A DNA stretch of 64,000 nt. It comes from Phycomyces blakesleeanus NRRL 1555(-) (Eukaryota > Mucoromycota > Mucoromycetes > Mucorales > Phycomycetaceae). The position numbers were made by a program, and so were the translations under genes. This document shows positions 1 to 10,819 of the stretch, piece after piece (the first letter of the stretch is position 1; each line of letters begins with the position of its first letter). The notes under the pieces are model-generated. The model was not told where the DNA came from. It saw only the letters and a program-made list of their open reading frames with translations, and ran no database searches. The DNA is taken from contig NW_017265189.1 of assembly GCF_001638985.1 (NCBI RefSeq), forward strand, positions 186,001 through 250,000, given 5' to 3'.

Positions 1-368
1 CTTATATGGGTGCTTGAGGAAGAATAAGTAGTGAATGCAATATTATGCTTAGTACCATATGCTTTGGTGGCTTTACAAACAGCTACAGTTGAAGAGAGTT
101 CTCTTCCAACAAGAAATATTGAGTTGAACTTGGTCAGGGCAGCATTGTATTTCTTTGAAGAAGTCTCACTAACAATGACATGGTCATTGGTGTTGTTGAT
201 GCTGCTCATCTTAGAATGTCAAAAAAATTATACGCTGATGTTGTAGTAAAAAAGGGCAGTGATTTTATTGGCAAACTAAAGAACACTTCATATAGTTCCC
301 CCTCCCCCCCTCTACTCAAAAAAATGAAAATTTGCCTAAATACATGAAGTAAGTTTAGTAGTATATTT

Positions 369-911
369 CTAGGCTGCCCAGGCTGTCCAGGCTGTTCCAC
401 CAATATGACATTTGCCCAAACACATGACTAGGTGACGTAATATACTTTCAGGCTGTCCTTTCAGGCTGTCCCGCCAGGCTGTCTGTAAGCTTCCTCTAAA
501 AGAACTCATTGGACCATTGTTTGACATGCCGTGTTCATATTCTTGGATAAGATAATACTCAACATCATGTACTAAAACAAAAACAAGCTTATCAACTCTC
601 TTGTTTCTATTTCTTTTCATGAAAGCTATTTTTAATTGATTGTGCCAGAACTCAATATAGTTATTTGTGAATATATGGGAGAATTGTCGTTCATAGTATG
701 CTCTACTTCAGACCTTAAACTTTGTTTCTGTGCACCAGTTTCTCTCAAAGTAACCCAAGAAGCTTTCTTGGTTGTCAAAGTCTTCTATAAACTGTACAAT
801 TTTATGATGAAACTCATTTATGTCTTCTTTATAAATGATCTCTTGTAAAGACTTCATCATCACACCATGTAAAATACGTGCCTCTATTGATAAGGATTCA
901 GGAATCTTCAC
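369..911 (-). pseudogene. MULE transposase C-terminal remnant
   Basis: Read on the minus strand, two open segments (708-911 and 369-620) resemble the C-terminal part of fungal FAR1/MULE-type transposases. The second contains a basic stretch (KRNRNKRVDKLVFVLVHDVE) that parallels the RNFWTDWLVYMLSQVVEHDY segment of the fuller MULE copy at 30.7-33.0 kb and the RSLQVDRLIYLLAKVLTLDY segment at 30.0-30.5 kb. The frame is broken between the segments and neither the catalytic core nor a SWIM zinc motif is present. I infer a truncated, dead copy. The family call rests on the spacing of basic and hydrophobic residues, so confidence is moderate. Confidence 0.4.
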
Positions 912-1218
912 ACTGTCAGATAACTTTTGGTTCCATGCTTAAGTAACATGAAAGATGTAAAATTGAATGAGTGTTGCAGAAAAAGTTGTCTGAATGGTGT
1001 GAACTTCTGCTGCACAACAATCAATAGTAGAGAGCTGTTTAAAGTTGCTTTATATCTACGCCCAAAAAAGGCACTTAAGTTGGAATATTTTTTTAAAATT
1101 TTTTCTCTGATATATCATACATGTACCATCATGTTGCGTTAACAATATAGCTTGTGAAAATATTATGCATGAGCTTCATTCTTTAACAACTTCTTTATAC
1201 TCAAATTGATCATCTAAA

Positions 1219-1646
1219 TTCAAAATAAAATAACCGATCATTCCAAATATAACATTAGCAATCACGCCCAAGTTTATCAACAAAGGCAACAAAGGCAACA
1301 AAGGCAACAACAACAACAACAACAACATCAAGAACAGCAACAGCAGCAAGAGCAACAGCAGAATGAAGAAGAAACCATATCTCAAGAGATTAGAAGAGCC
1401 AGGAGAGCTAGATATAGCAAACTAAACCTAAATCTCTTGAGTGACAGTACTTGTATATATCTATTTTGTTTCACTTTAGATGAAATTGAGAGAATAACAA
1501 CAGCACTCGGATTGGATCATGTGTACCGTTTTTCAAGTATACAAGTCTGTAAGAACCTTGGCTTTGCAATGTTGCTCAATTGGTACAGCTTTCCAAGATG
1601 CTTAGGTGACGTGTCTATACTTTTTGGAATGAGTGAAAGCAATGTA
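1219..1646 (+). pseudogene. PIF/Harbinger-like transposase N-terminal fragment
   Basis: An open frame runs from about 1219 to 1646. It begins with a glutamine-rich segment encoded by CAA/CAG repeats and a basic patch (IRRARRARYSK). It continues into a segment like the N-terminal region of fungal DDE superfamily (PIF/Harbinger-type) transposases: FTLDEIERITTALGLDHVYR, then a leucine-rich helix and FPRCLGDVSILFGMSESNV. In that family this stretch precedes the DDE nuclease. Homology stops exactly at 1646, where the CACTGG terminus of Plavaka element P1 starts, so the gene is cut off and no catalytic residue survives. No start codon is visible. Family membership is inferred from pattern. Confidence 0.45.
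1278..1361 (+). repeat. CAA/CAG trinucleotide tract (polyglutamine)
   Basis: Interspersed CAACAAAGG and CAA/CAG triplets encode a glutamine-rich stretch inside the PIF/Harbinger-like fragment. The reverse strand reads as a spurious polyleucine frame. Confidence 0.8.
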
Positions 1647-1673
1647 CACTGGAAAAATAGGGTAATTTCATCT
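1647..1673 (+). repeat. P1 left terminal inverted repeat
   Basis: Reads inward CACTGGAAAAATAGGG and continues through TTTCATCT. It is an exact inverted match of 8397-8423. The flanking trinucleotide at 1644-1646 is GTA. Confidence 0.85.
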
Positions 1674-2760
1674 GGATCAAATGTACCAAAAATGTAGATG
1701 ATTGAGCCAATATCATCACAATTTTTGTGATATATCATTTTGAGCAATGGTACAATATCATCTATAGTGCTGATGCGTATCATCATAACAACGGATACAC
1801 AAAAACCCAATGTAGAATGATTGTCAATCCGCAAACTATGGAAACTGAATAAATATTATAGTTACGCTTTACTCCTATTGAGTCTACCTCTTTATGTGTT
1901 ATATTTTGAGGTCTATAAAGAGCTAGCGTCCCATATTATTATTTTTACCGGGTTTTTTTATTGGCTGCAGAAATGCTTTAAAAACTATCAAAGAGATGAT
2001 TGTAGGTTTTTTACAATATAAAAAAATGATGATAGTTGGTTTTTTATACATGCTCAAAGTGATTAAACTAGATTTTTTATATACACAAAAGCAATGAAAC
2101 TAGGTTTTTTTACAATGGAAAAGAGAAACAAAGCATGGGTAGATTTTTATAAACAAGCCTCTTCGGTTTGTTTATTTATTTTACTTTTATTTATTTATTT
2201 TTTGGAAAAACATTGAGTTATACATTTTTTGTTCAATTTTGTTTTATTTGATAGAAAAATCTTTTCTAGATAAAAATCCTAATTTCGCAACAGTTTTGAT
2301 ACTATAGCTATTATAATCACTAATATTTCTTGCTTGCTATATATAATTTAAAGCCTTCCAGAAGTAGACATGGAATACATACTTTAATAGCAGGAATACT
2401 ATTAAAAAATGATTAATAGAAAAGAAGAACTAGTAAATGATTTAAATTGAAATTTCTTCATAAATACTTACAAGACGAAGAAGACTTGATATAAAATTGA
2501 TATAAACATATTCTTCAGAATTATCAAGACAATACCAGTAGTCTTTGAATAGAGATACATTCTAAAAATGAATAATTATTAATATTGTGCATAGTAAAAA
2601 CGTATTTATTAAATATATTATAGTTAACTTACCAAATATTACTGATTATACGTCTTCCTGCATAATATCAGACATAACTAATAAATCGTAATAGAAATAA
2701 ATATATATTTATGAGGAAGACAAAACAATAATTTGAATTTTTTTTAAGAAAAAAACTTAC
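1674..2760. other. P1 left subterminal region, no clear gene
   Basis: AT-rich sequence with scattered T-rich blocks. On the minus strand there is a further exon-like block at about 2475-2563, bounded by TTTTTAG and GTAAGTA, that is open in two frames. I could not join it in frame to the exons at 2761-2920. No other coding signal seen. Confidence 0.4.
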
Positions 2761-2920
2761 CATCATGTTTGATTAAGAGATGATGAGACTCAATGGAAAT
2801 GAGTAGCAATGGATAGACAAACAATATGATGAGTAACAAAGATCTGTAAGAGAATGATATCTTACCTTGATATATCAGACAGAGTATAGCCAAACAAAGA
2901 GACACATATTTGGTATTGAG
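2761..2920 (-). other. two short putative exons (divergent mini-exon gene of P1)
   Basis: On the minus strand a 55-nt block (2866-2920) lies between a TTTTATAG acceptor and a GTAAGATAT donor. An 83-nt block (2761-2843) lies between CTCTTACAG and GTAAGTTT. Joined, they leave one frame open across the junction, including a strongly hydrophobic segment (LLLIILFVYPLLLI). I do not recognise the product. The block sits head-to-head with the accessory gene starting at 3330, the same slot as similar short exons in P2 and P4. Splice-like sites are common in AT-rich DNA, so this is tentative. Confidence 0.3.
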
Positions 2921-3329
2921 CTATAAAAGAAAGAAAAAATTATTAGTGAAATTGTAAAAACATAAGCAAAAGAGAAACAAAGAAAATATCAATAATTAAT
3001 GTTGTTAAAAGAAAAAAGGAAAAAAAAGACTTGTTTTAAAATCCAGTTTGACCGTGACAAAATGTGGGCTGTAAAAAGTAATACTCCAAAAGAAGATGAC
3101 CATTGTCATCTTGAAATACTACTTTGTGCCTCATTGAGTTAGAAAAGAAGTTGTCTAAATGTGGATCAAGTGGTTAGGAGATGTGCTTAAATATCAAATG
3201 AAAGGTAGAGAGTTAATCTGCACTGCTTATCCTCTTTACTAGTATGTGAATTTTAAATATGATATAATGAGTGTAGCAAATTGTATAATATTAGTTGAAA
3301 ATTATTAATATTTATTTTATTAACAGAAA

Positions 3330-4602
3330 ATGACAAAGTGTATTCCTACTGCTCCTCGCCGACCCAACCTATGCATGAATGCTGTTCTTAATAGCACAAT
3401 TGCAGGTGTTGTTACTCCAATTGACACACCAACGCCAGAAGTAGCAGTTGACACAGCCCCTGAAGTTCAAGTCGCTGTGACCCCAATAGATCACGTCCTT
3501 ACCTTGTTGGCAGCCAACAATGTGTCGATGCAATCCTTGCAAGAAAATGCAAAAGGAGTGACTGATGCAATAAGTCATTTGAAGAATGGCCTGGATTTGT
3601 TCAACAAGACAAATGAATTTTTGAAGAACTCGGTACTTCAGCTCATGACTGAAAATGCCAAAATAAAAAAGGTAATGACCAGCCAAAATTCCGTGATGTT
3701 TTCTGCTGTACCAGCGGATTCTTCTTCTTTCATGGATGATGATCTTGACCTTGGAGCAAAACATCATCCCTTGATTTCTGTAAGTAAACTGATAATAATA
3801 ACATTACTGATTAATATATCTAATACTGTTTTTATAGCAACTTATCAATAGCTACATCAAGAAACCAAACTTTGTTAGCACAGACCCACTCAAAGTTGCT
3901 GAGAATAATAATAGATCAGCATGATCAATGACTGGCACGTATGGCAATAAGTACAACAAGACACTTACACTGGCTCTCTTCAAGTACCTAAGACCTTAAA
4001 GATGTTGCACAAATGTGTCAAAGAGTGTTATTATGAATATAATAAAGAATCACTACCAAAATCAAGTGCAAGTCTTCCGGACCTCAGCAGAGAAGATTAT
4101 GGCTAGAAATAAAGCTGGAAGAAGACGCAACAGAAAGAAGACCATAAGTTTTAAAATAAAGTTAATTTACTATTGATTTAATGTTTTAATACAATATTCT
4201 TTGGTAGCTTCTTGACCATCGTATTATCACGTACCAGACATACACAGAGGCTATTCATGAGGGTATGAACCAATATGATTGCGGAAATATTCTTTCTATT
4301 GACGTGATGTCTGATGGCGAGTCGGATGGAGATAACAAAGTGCGGGCATATCGTCCCAGTTGGAGAACTGATGAGGTAATGTTAAACATCTATTTATGTT
4401 TTAAAAAAAATAATAATACTTTATTAATACTATTTATTCTTTAAACCAGCTCCAGACGTTTATTAGTACTATTGATAAACTTACTGTTATCCATTTGAAG
4501 AAAAATTCAGAAAGCTTGAAAAAGCGCATCCCTTATGAGAAAGAAGTGAGCATTCCCAAGAATTTAGCAGTCACTTTACCAGATTGGTGCTTTTCAAAAT
4601 AA
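3330..4602 (+). pseudogene. P1 accessory gene (SDGESD/WRTDE protein), decayed
   Basis: Four blocks are recognisable. Exon 1 (3330-3779) encodes a glutamine/asparagine-rich, probably coiled-coil segment. Exon 2 starts at 3838 and contains VAENN, followed by a basic tail rich in R and K. Exon 3 (4208-4375) has the motif VMSDGESDGD and then RPSWRTDE directly before a GTAATG donor. Exon 4 (4450-4602) ends with PDWCFSK and a stop. Exon order, the intron right after the second E of the WRTDE motif and the two motifs match the intact gene at 10820-12130. Exon 2 carries at least two stops (TGA near 3924 and TAA near 3997) and I see no clean donor after it, so this copy looks dead. By analogy with the second proteins of plant CACTA elements it may bind the element ends, but that is inference. 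It converges on the transposase at 4810-7841. Confidence 0.6.
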
Positions 4603-4809
4603 ATCATTTTTTTCTTGCCAACTATTTTAGAGTCTTTTTTCTACTTGTTTATGTTTATGGATTAGCATGATTTATACAGATGCATGTATAGCATGCCAAG
4701 TACAAATAAAAATTTATAGAAATAATAAAAAATAAACGTGCAACTATATATATTAGTCTGTATTAACTAATATTTCTTTTTTATACGTGTTTTATTTTTG
4801 TATTTGAAT

Positions 4810-7800
4810 CTAAATATATATTTTTTGTGGCAAAGAAACTACACACATCTGAACTTTGCCTTCTAGACCAAGGTGCTCGCCTACTGCGACTGGATAGCAG
4901 ATTCTATGCACTGGGAGAATGCTGTTCATGCTGTCATCTTCGAACCCCACCTCATTCACCTCAACTCCTTCTCCTGCTCTGGGCTGAAGTAAAACTTCCT
5001 TGTACCATTGTACATATGCAAATACATGCTGGCTTGCATGACCAGCAAACGAGTTTACAGCAGTATTAACAAAGAGGTACTTAATTTGGCCTGTGTATGG
5101 CTTGGTACTTCTATTATCACTTGTCTCAAACAAGGCTTGCATGAACGACCTGCACTGATTCTTCATTTTGCTCTTGTAGATTTGCCTGAGAAGATCGATT
5201 GATTCAAACATCTGTATCCGATTATTAACAAAATTATCAGAATGACCAGCCTGACAATAATGAACAAGAGTTTGGTCATTGTATGTCTTGCAATAGTATT
5301 CTAACAAATACTCATACTCGGATTCATCCATGGAAATCTCCCCCTTTAGAGCTAAAGGAAGTGCAGAAGGGGGCAAAGGCTCATTTCCCTTGACAATATC
5401 AAAGTTGATCTCAGAAGAATCAAGAAAAGTATTGATATCGAATTGGATTGAGGTGGCAGTGGAAGTGGAAGTGGCTATGGAATTGGCAGTAGATGCAGTG
5501 AGCTCAAGGATGATTGCTGAATGCTCAGGTCGAATTATTGGCAAAGTTTGGCAAATAAGATCTCCCTGATAAGCTTCTTCAAGATACTTCTTCATATAGG
5601 TTCTCTTAAACCCGTCTTTTTTATTTGTTGCATAGTTTTTCAAGATATCATTGCATCTTTTGAAACTAAAAAGCCAATAGCCATAAACCGGGCCAAAGCT
5701 CAGTACAGTCTCTCGCAGATGAAGATGGAGATGCATGTTTGGCAAAAGGAACAGGGCTTTATACAACTTCTCACACTCTCTGCAGAAAGCCTCCAAAGAT
5801 TGATGGGCTTCATCAAGGTGAGCCATGGATATGCTTGGCATTGAGAGGTACTAGTATGCATTGACAAACGTTGTCCAGTTACCAAGATGAGCTTCAGGTA
5901 GATGACCATGCAGGAGAACAGGAGAGTACACCAAGCACCAAGACTTCCACTCATCAGCCTTCATGAATGGGAAGCCACACCCAATCTTTGTCCCTAATGG
6001 CATGTAGTCCTTTGGCAGTACAAGCTTGTCAGCATCCAACTGCATTTCGGCCAAGTGTGCATCTGTGATGAGACCTGAAGATCTTCATTTCTCCATTATC
6101 CTCTTTGCTGTTCTGAGGTACAGGTTGTGCATCAGATCGATGACAGTGCACTCCACAAGGTTAAAGTGAATCAGGTCATGCAATTCTGACCATTGGACAA
6201 CATTTTCCTTCTCCAATCTCTTTCTCTGTGCATCACTGCTGGCCATTCTCCACAACTCGGCATCATGGTGGTTTTTGGCATCAGTGCGAGGCACCCACTC
6301 AGAAAACATGAACCCAGAGTAGTTCACAGCATTGGAGTCTGGAAGGCGAGGGAACTGTTGGTTGCACTTATTGCATGCATATGTGCTTGAATGAGAGGTC
6401 AACCCACAAGTCTTATGGGCAGCAGGAATGTCGCAGGCAACAAGAAGAAGGGCAGCATGGACAAGAGCACCAGATGGGCACTGTACGGTAGGCATCACCA
6501 CACCACCATACAACTGGTTGAGTTCTGCAACAAGGGGACGGAGGTAGTGATTGATCTCACTTGTCTTTGCTTCCTTAGGCCCTGGCATGAGACCAACAAG
6601 AACAACATTCTCCTTCTTGTACTGTTCCAATCTTGGCAAGTTGTTGATGCAAAGGTATATCGCACTACAGGAGTAAGTGACCCCATCGAAAGGTTGAAAC
6701 CAATTGATGTTCATGGTAAGCATTATGGAGTGCTCATGATTCACAAATGGTAAACCATTGCTATCCTTCAGACTGTTCCACTTCGTACCGTTGTAAATGT
6801 CAAACATCATGCCTGGAACTTGCACTCTGGTTCTCCAATGGTTGATGGTGTCTTCAAATTCAGGGCAGCAAAAAAGAATAGACAATGTTTTGATTATGGA
6901 GTTATACATGTGGATCTTTTTGGGGATAGTCAAGGCTCTTGATGTTGCAAAGAAAAGAGCATTTCCACATTCTCTACCAGAGAGTCTCTCGAAATTACAG
7001 CACTCTAGAACAACATCGGACTCTTCATATACTTTGTTACAATTGCCACATGCAACAAACCGCTGGACATCTCGAGTCACATTGCTGAGACCGGTCATAG
7101 AGTTGACACCATTTATACTGAGGGGAAGATGGAAAGACTGTCCAAAGTGTGCCAATACTTCGTTAAGAAACTTCAACAGAACAGCACCACCAAAATTGAC
7201 AACATATTTGGATATGAAGAAGGCAGCAAAAGAAGTAATGAAAGCATGAGTAGGATTGACTGGCATATTAGATAAAGAAAAGTACTCTATTTGAAAAAAA
7301 AATCAATACTTGTTGACTTTATTGATTTATATGTGCTTTTTGTACTAATCTCTAACATCATCAGATTCATTGTCAAAAATATCCAAAATGGTTGCTTCAA
7401 TGACACCCTCATCTTAGCTTTCAGAATCAAACAAGGAATCAATGTCAAAAAGAGGTAAGTCTTCGGCTGTTTTGTTAGGTAAAAAAGAATCAAATTATTA
7501 AATATTATAAATGATTGTAAAACTTTAATAAAAATACTATGCATACCTTCAACTTGATCTTTGGCATCAACATTGTCTTCAAAGTCAATCTCCATGTCAT
7601 TGTCATTCAACATTACTTCTACAACTGAGGCTATATTATATGAAAATAAATATTTAATTAAAATTGTCTCAATAATAATTTTCTTAAATTTGAACTTACA
7701 AGAAGATTCTGACTGATATTGTCTCACGATATCCTGTTGTGCATGTCTTCTGAGTGTTTGGGTAGACACCAAAACAAATCCCATGCTATTGGAAGAGCAT

Positions 7801-7841
7801 TTAGAGCACTTGTAGTCTGAATTGTTGTTGTTGTTTGACAT
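4810..7841 (-). pseudogene. P1 Plavaka-type transposase (two stops)
   Basis: The first exon begins at an ATG whose complement ends at 7841. It encodes a short zinc motif (CSKCSSNSMGFVLVSTQTLRRH) typical of all copies here. After acidic exons, the main part (below about 7266) has a conserved hydrophobic helix region, a CxxC pair, MNINWFQPFDG, VGLMPGPKEAKTSEINHYLR, CDIPAAHKTCGL and DLMHNLYLRTAK. These resemble Tnp2/Plavaka DDE-type CACTA transposases; the acidic residues in the last two blocks, and an expected D where this copy has N (MNINWF), are the likely catalytic positions. Two in-frame stops interrupt the frame: TGA at 6085-6087 (tryptophan in sister copies) and TAG at 5851-5853. The C-terminus ends LPQKIYI, like other copies. 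It converges with the accessory gene. Confidence 0.75.
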
Positions 7842-8396
7842 ATTGTGTGCATATGTTTTATTTTTTAAGTCTTTAGAATTGACAAGAATAGAGAATTGTT
7901 CAGGAACACAATTTAATATATATCTTTCCAAATTACACCAGCTTCCAAAATGATATAGTTTATTCCGGTTGTTAAAATGGGCAGTTCTCTAAACAGTAAT
8001 TGATTGCCTCATTCTAAAATACAATAATACATACTTTTGTTAAAACATGTTAACATGTACATTTTATTAACTGTAGAGCATATACAACAAAAATATTTGT
8101 AGTAATATCATGACCATTAACCTTATCATACTTATAAATAAATATTACAACAATAAAAAGCTTTATTATCTCACTCAAAAGATATCATTTGGTTTAAGTT
8201 CCCTACAACTATTGACTCTGCGACATGGCTACAAGTCCCAAAAAGAAATCTTGCAGACATTTTTTACAAAAAAAAGTAAACTCGTTTTTTTATCTAATAA
8301 AACAGACCGAGCATTATCATTGCTGTCGAAAATAAAAAAGACAAAAGTGATGGAAATTTAGGCTACCACTCTACAAATAATAGTACCCTATGCCAT

Positions 8397-8423
8397 AGAT
8401 GAAATTACCCTATTTTTCCAGTG
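8397..8423 (-). repeat. P1 right terminal inverted repeat
   Basis: Exact inverted copy of 1647-1673. The following trinucleotide is GAC. It interrupts the older Plavaka element B in the sequence for the AERHR segment of its transposase. Confidence 0.85.
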
Positions 8424-9115
8424 GACGATGTCTCTCAGCATGCGCGGTTGCATTTTTCCAGACCTCTGCATCCTTACAATTGTCATTCTTAGTGCAAAGA
8501 AGCCACTTTGAGAAATCGAATCCAGAATAATCAACAGAACTTGTTTCAGCCAACCTCGAAAATTGATGCTTACACTTGTGACATGCATTTGTACTAGTAT
8601 GAGATGTGAATCCACATACTTTCCTTGCAGCAGGTATATCACAGGCAATCATGAGAAGGGCTGCTCGGATAGTAGTACCATTTGGACATTGATGAGTTTT
8701 GATCTTAATACCTGTATACAGCTCTGTCAACCTCATCAACCAAAGGCTTCAAATAGTTGTTGATGTCAGACGTGCTTGCTTCCTTGGGCCCTGGCATCAA
8801 TCCAACAAGGATGACGTTTTCTTTTTTAAACCAAATGTCACACGGAAGGTTGTTGACAGCAAGGTATATGGCTTCACATGAGTGTGTCACCCCGCAAATG
8901 GCTGAAACCAGTCGATATTCAGTGTGAACATGATAGAGCGCTCACTATATATGAAAGGGATCTCACGAACATTCAACATATTTTGCCATATTTTGCCATT
9001 ATATACATCAAACATCATCTCATTCACCTTGGGGCCACGGTTCCAAGAATCGATGTCGTTTTCAAAATCAGGGCAACGGAAAAATATTTTCAAAGACGAT
9101 ATGACTGAATGGTAA
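8424..9115 (-). pseudogene. middle piece of Plavaka element B transposase
   Basis: On the minus strand three overlapping frames encode YHSVISSLKIFFRCPDFEND, LTLNIDWFQPF, VGLMPGPKEASTSDINNYLK, IACDIPAARKVCGFTSHTST and EVWKNATAHAERHR, the central DDE part of a Plavaka transposase. The piece starts exactly where the N-terminal piece at 15679-16896 stops (KKTYI then YHSV). It is therefore the continuation of the same gene, split by the P2 insertion (9116-15678). It ends at the P1 terminus. Frameshifts near 8720 and 8890 make it non-functional. It is B-family, closest to the copies at 23.7-25.2 kb and 61-64 kb. Confidence 0.75.
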
Positions 9116-9928
9116 CACTGGGGAATTAGATTTCTACACATATGCGATAGTATGGGAAATTCTGAGTGACAGAATAATTAAATTCTGGAATTTGGCATTT
9201 ATAGATTCCGTTCGCAATATGTTATGTTATCTGTGAGTTGTCCATATAACTTCTGAACTTATAATGATCCATATAGAGATGTAAGGTTCTTTTAAACTAT
9301 TTAATCGCAGAGAGAATAATCAAATTATGGCATCTTTTTTTTTTGGATGTTACATTAAATTAAACTTGATTTGAAACAGAGATTCCAATAAAAAATCTAT
9401 TTTTGATAGAAAACTGTCTACTGAAATAGTAGAATTCTATTGGATTACTTTACAGAGAAAACTGTCTACTGAAATAATGATATTCTATTGGATCATTTAA
9501 CAGAAGAAACAGGATTTATGTATACTGTCTTCCGAATCTAAACACTTTTATTGGACAATTATACACGGCTAAACTATAGGATTCACACATGCCATGCTAC
9601 TGCAATACTTCTTGTACTTCATTTCAAATATTTTTATAGGGATTGTTTTGGAAAAATTATTTTTATTTAAAAAAAAAAGCTTCTTGCTTATAATATGTAC
9701 GGCTTGACAATATATAGTCTAATCTAATATATAAGCTACTACATAATTAATATAATAACAAACCCTTTCATATATTATAATATATAAATACTTCCAATAC
9801 AATAGAATCCTAAAAAGAAATGCGTGTTTACGGTATTTCACTAGTAAGAGAAGGCTAAAAAATTATTCAATTATATTAGATTATATAAATATTTATTTTT
9901 CTTTAATTTAAATAATATGGTTACTTAC

Positions 9929-10301
9929 CAGTACTTTCGTCAGAACCAGGCATAGTGCACATTGACTGTTGTTCTGAAAGGTTTAATAAAACGCATTAGT
10001 AAAGATCATGGAATAAAGTTTGGCTTTATTACTTACCAAAGAAAACCGGTTTTCAAAGACAAGTCATTCAATCAGGTACATAGAAATGTTGGCAGTACTA
10101 ACAGAGATAGAAAATAAACAAAATTAGATATAAGAATAAAACAAATAAATACATTATTCAGACTTACCGGATAAATTTCTGCTGTTGGTATGTCTTTATG
10201 ATGAGCTGAGGAGAGAAAAAGAAAATAATTAATAAAGAAGCACATACACAATAACCGCGTTTTACCTTTTTGTTCTTGTCCATTAATCAACATGGCAAAG
10301 A
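9929..10301 (-). other. short putative exons (divergent mini-exon gene of P2)
   Basis: Minus-strand blocks with canonical borders are 10266-10301 (contains an ATG, ends AAAAAG then GTAAAA), 10168-10205 (CTCCTCAG acceptor, GTAAGT donor) and 9929-9973 (TTTCAG acceptor, GTAAGTAA donor). Joined they leave one frame open: MLINGQEQKAHHKDIPTAEI and about 17 more residues. A further block at about 10.03-10.10 kb has good borders but stops in all frames. The product is not recognised. The position, head-to-head with the accessory gene at 10820, matches P1 and P4. Confidence 0.3.
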
Positions 10302-10819
10302 CTTGTAATACTATCAGCAACCACAATAATAATAAAAGAAAAAACATTAAGAATAAATATAACAGTAGAATAATAAAAACAAATTGCTTACCAGGGTGTG
10401 AACTCAAATACATCAACCAGAATAAAAGTAAATAAAGCAGAAAAGAAACAGGAAAAAAATAAATAAGAAAAAAATAAAGAAAAAGAAAAAAAAGTGGGCT
10501 TTCAAACAGAAGGCAGTTTAGATGAGAATTGACTCTAGTAAAATACAATAGTAATAAAATGAATAGTCCGAAATTATATTGTAACACTAAGTTCTATGTT
10601 GAATATTAAAGAAGTTGTTCAAGGTTATAAAGGATTTTATAGAAAATAATATATAATCCCTTCCTTTTCTCAGCTATTTCATAAATCTACTTTATATTAA
10701 CATATTTTGTATGTATATCTTTGATTAAACAAAAATAAATATATTTCAACCCATACATTTATTTTATTTTAATAATTTATTAATGTATAAAACTTTAATA
10801 AAAATACAATAAAGAAAAA
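10302..10819. other. P2 region between mini-exons and accessory gene
   Basis: AT-rich; the minus strand shows a long leucine/phenylalanine-rich frame caused by polyA/polyT bias. This stretch should contain the divergent promoters of the accessory gene and of any mini-exon gene. No specific site could be named. Confidence 0.3.

Larger units (their letters stand above)
1647..8423. mobile_element. Plavaka/CACTA element P1, both ends present
   Basis: The 27 bp at 1647-1673 are repeated as an exact inverted copy at 8397-8423; both read inward beginning CACTGGAAAAATAGGG. CACTR ends are typical of the CACTA (EnSpm) superfamily, which includes fungal Plavaka elements. Inside lie short putative exons on the minus strand (about 2.8 kb), an accessory gene on the plus strand (3330-4602) and a transposase on the minus strand (4810-7841); the last two converge. 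The flanking trinucleotides do not match (GTA left, GAC right), and the two flanks belong to unrelated older elements. The present pair of ends may therefore come from recombination between two copies. The leader between the right end and the transposase start is longer (about 580 bp) than in P2 (about 250 bp). Confidence 0.8.

Noticed and set aside
1176..1385. Minus-strand polyleucine open frame
   Set aside because: Shadow of the CAA/CAG glutamine tract on the plus strand.
10072..10587. Long minus-strand leucine/phenylalanine-rich frame that looks like a membrane protein
   Set aside because: Composition follows polyA/T runs and the frame crosses several good splice-site pairs; more likely introns of the mini-exon region or noncoding DNA.
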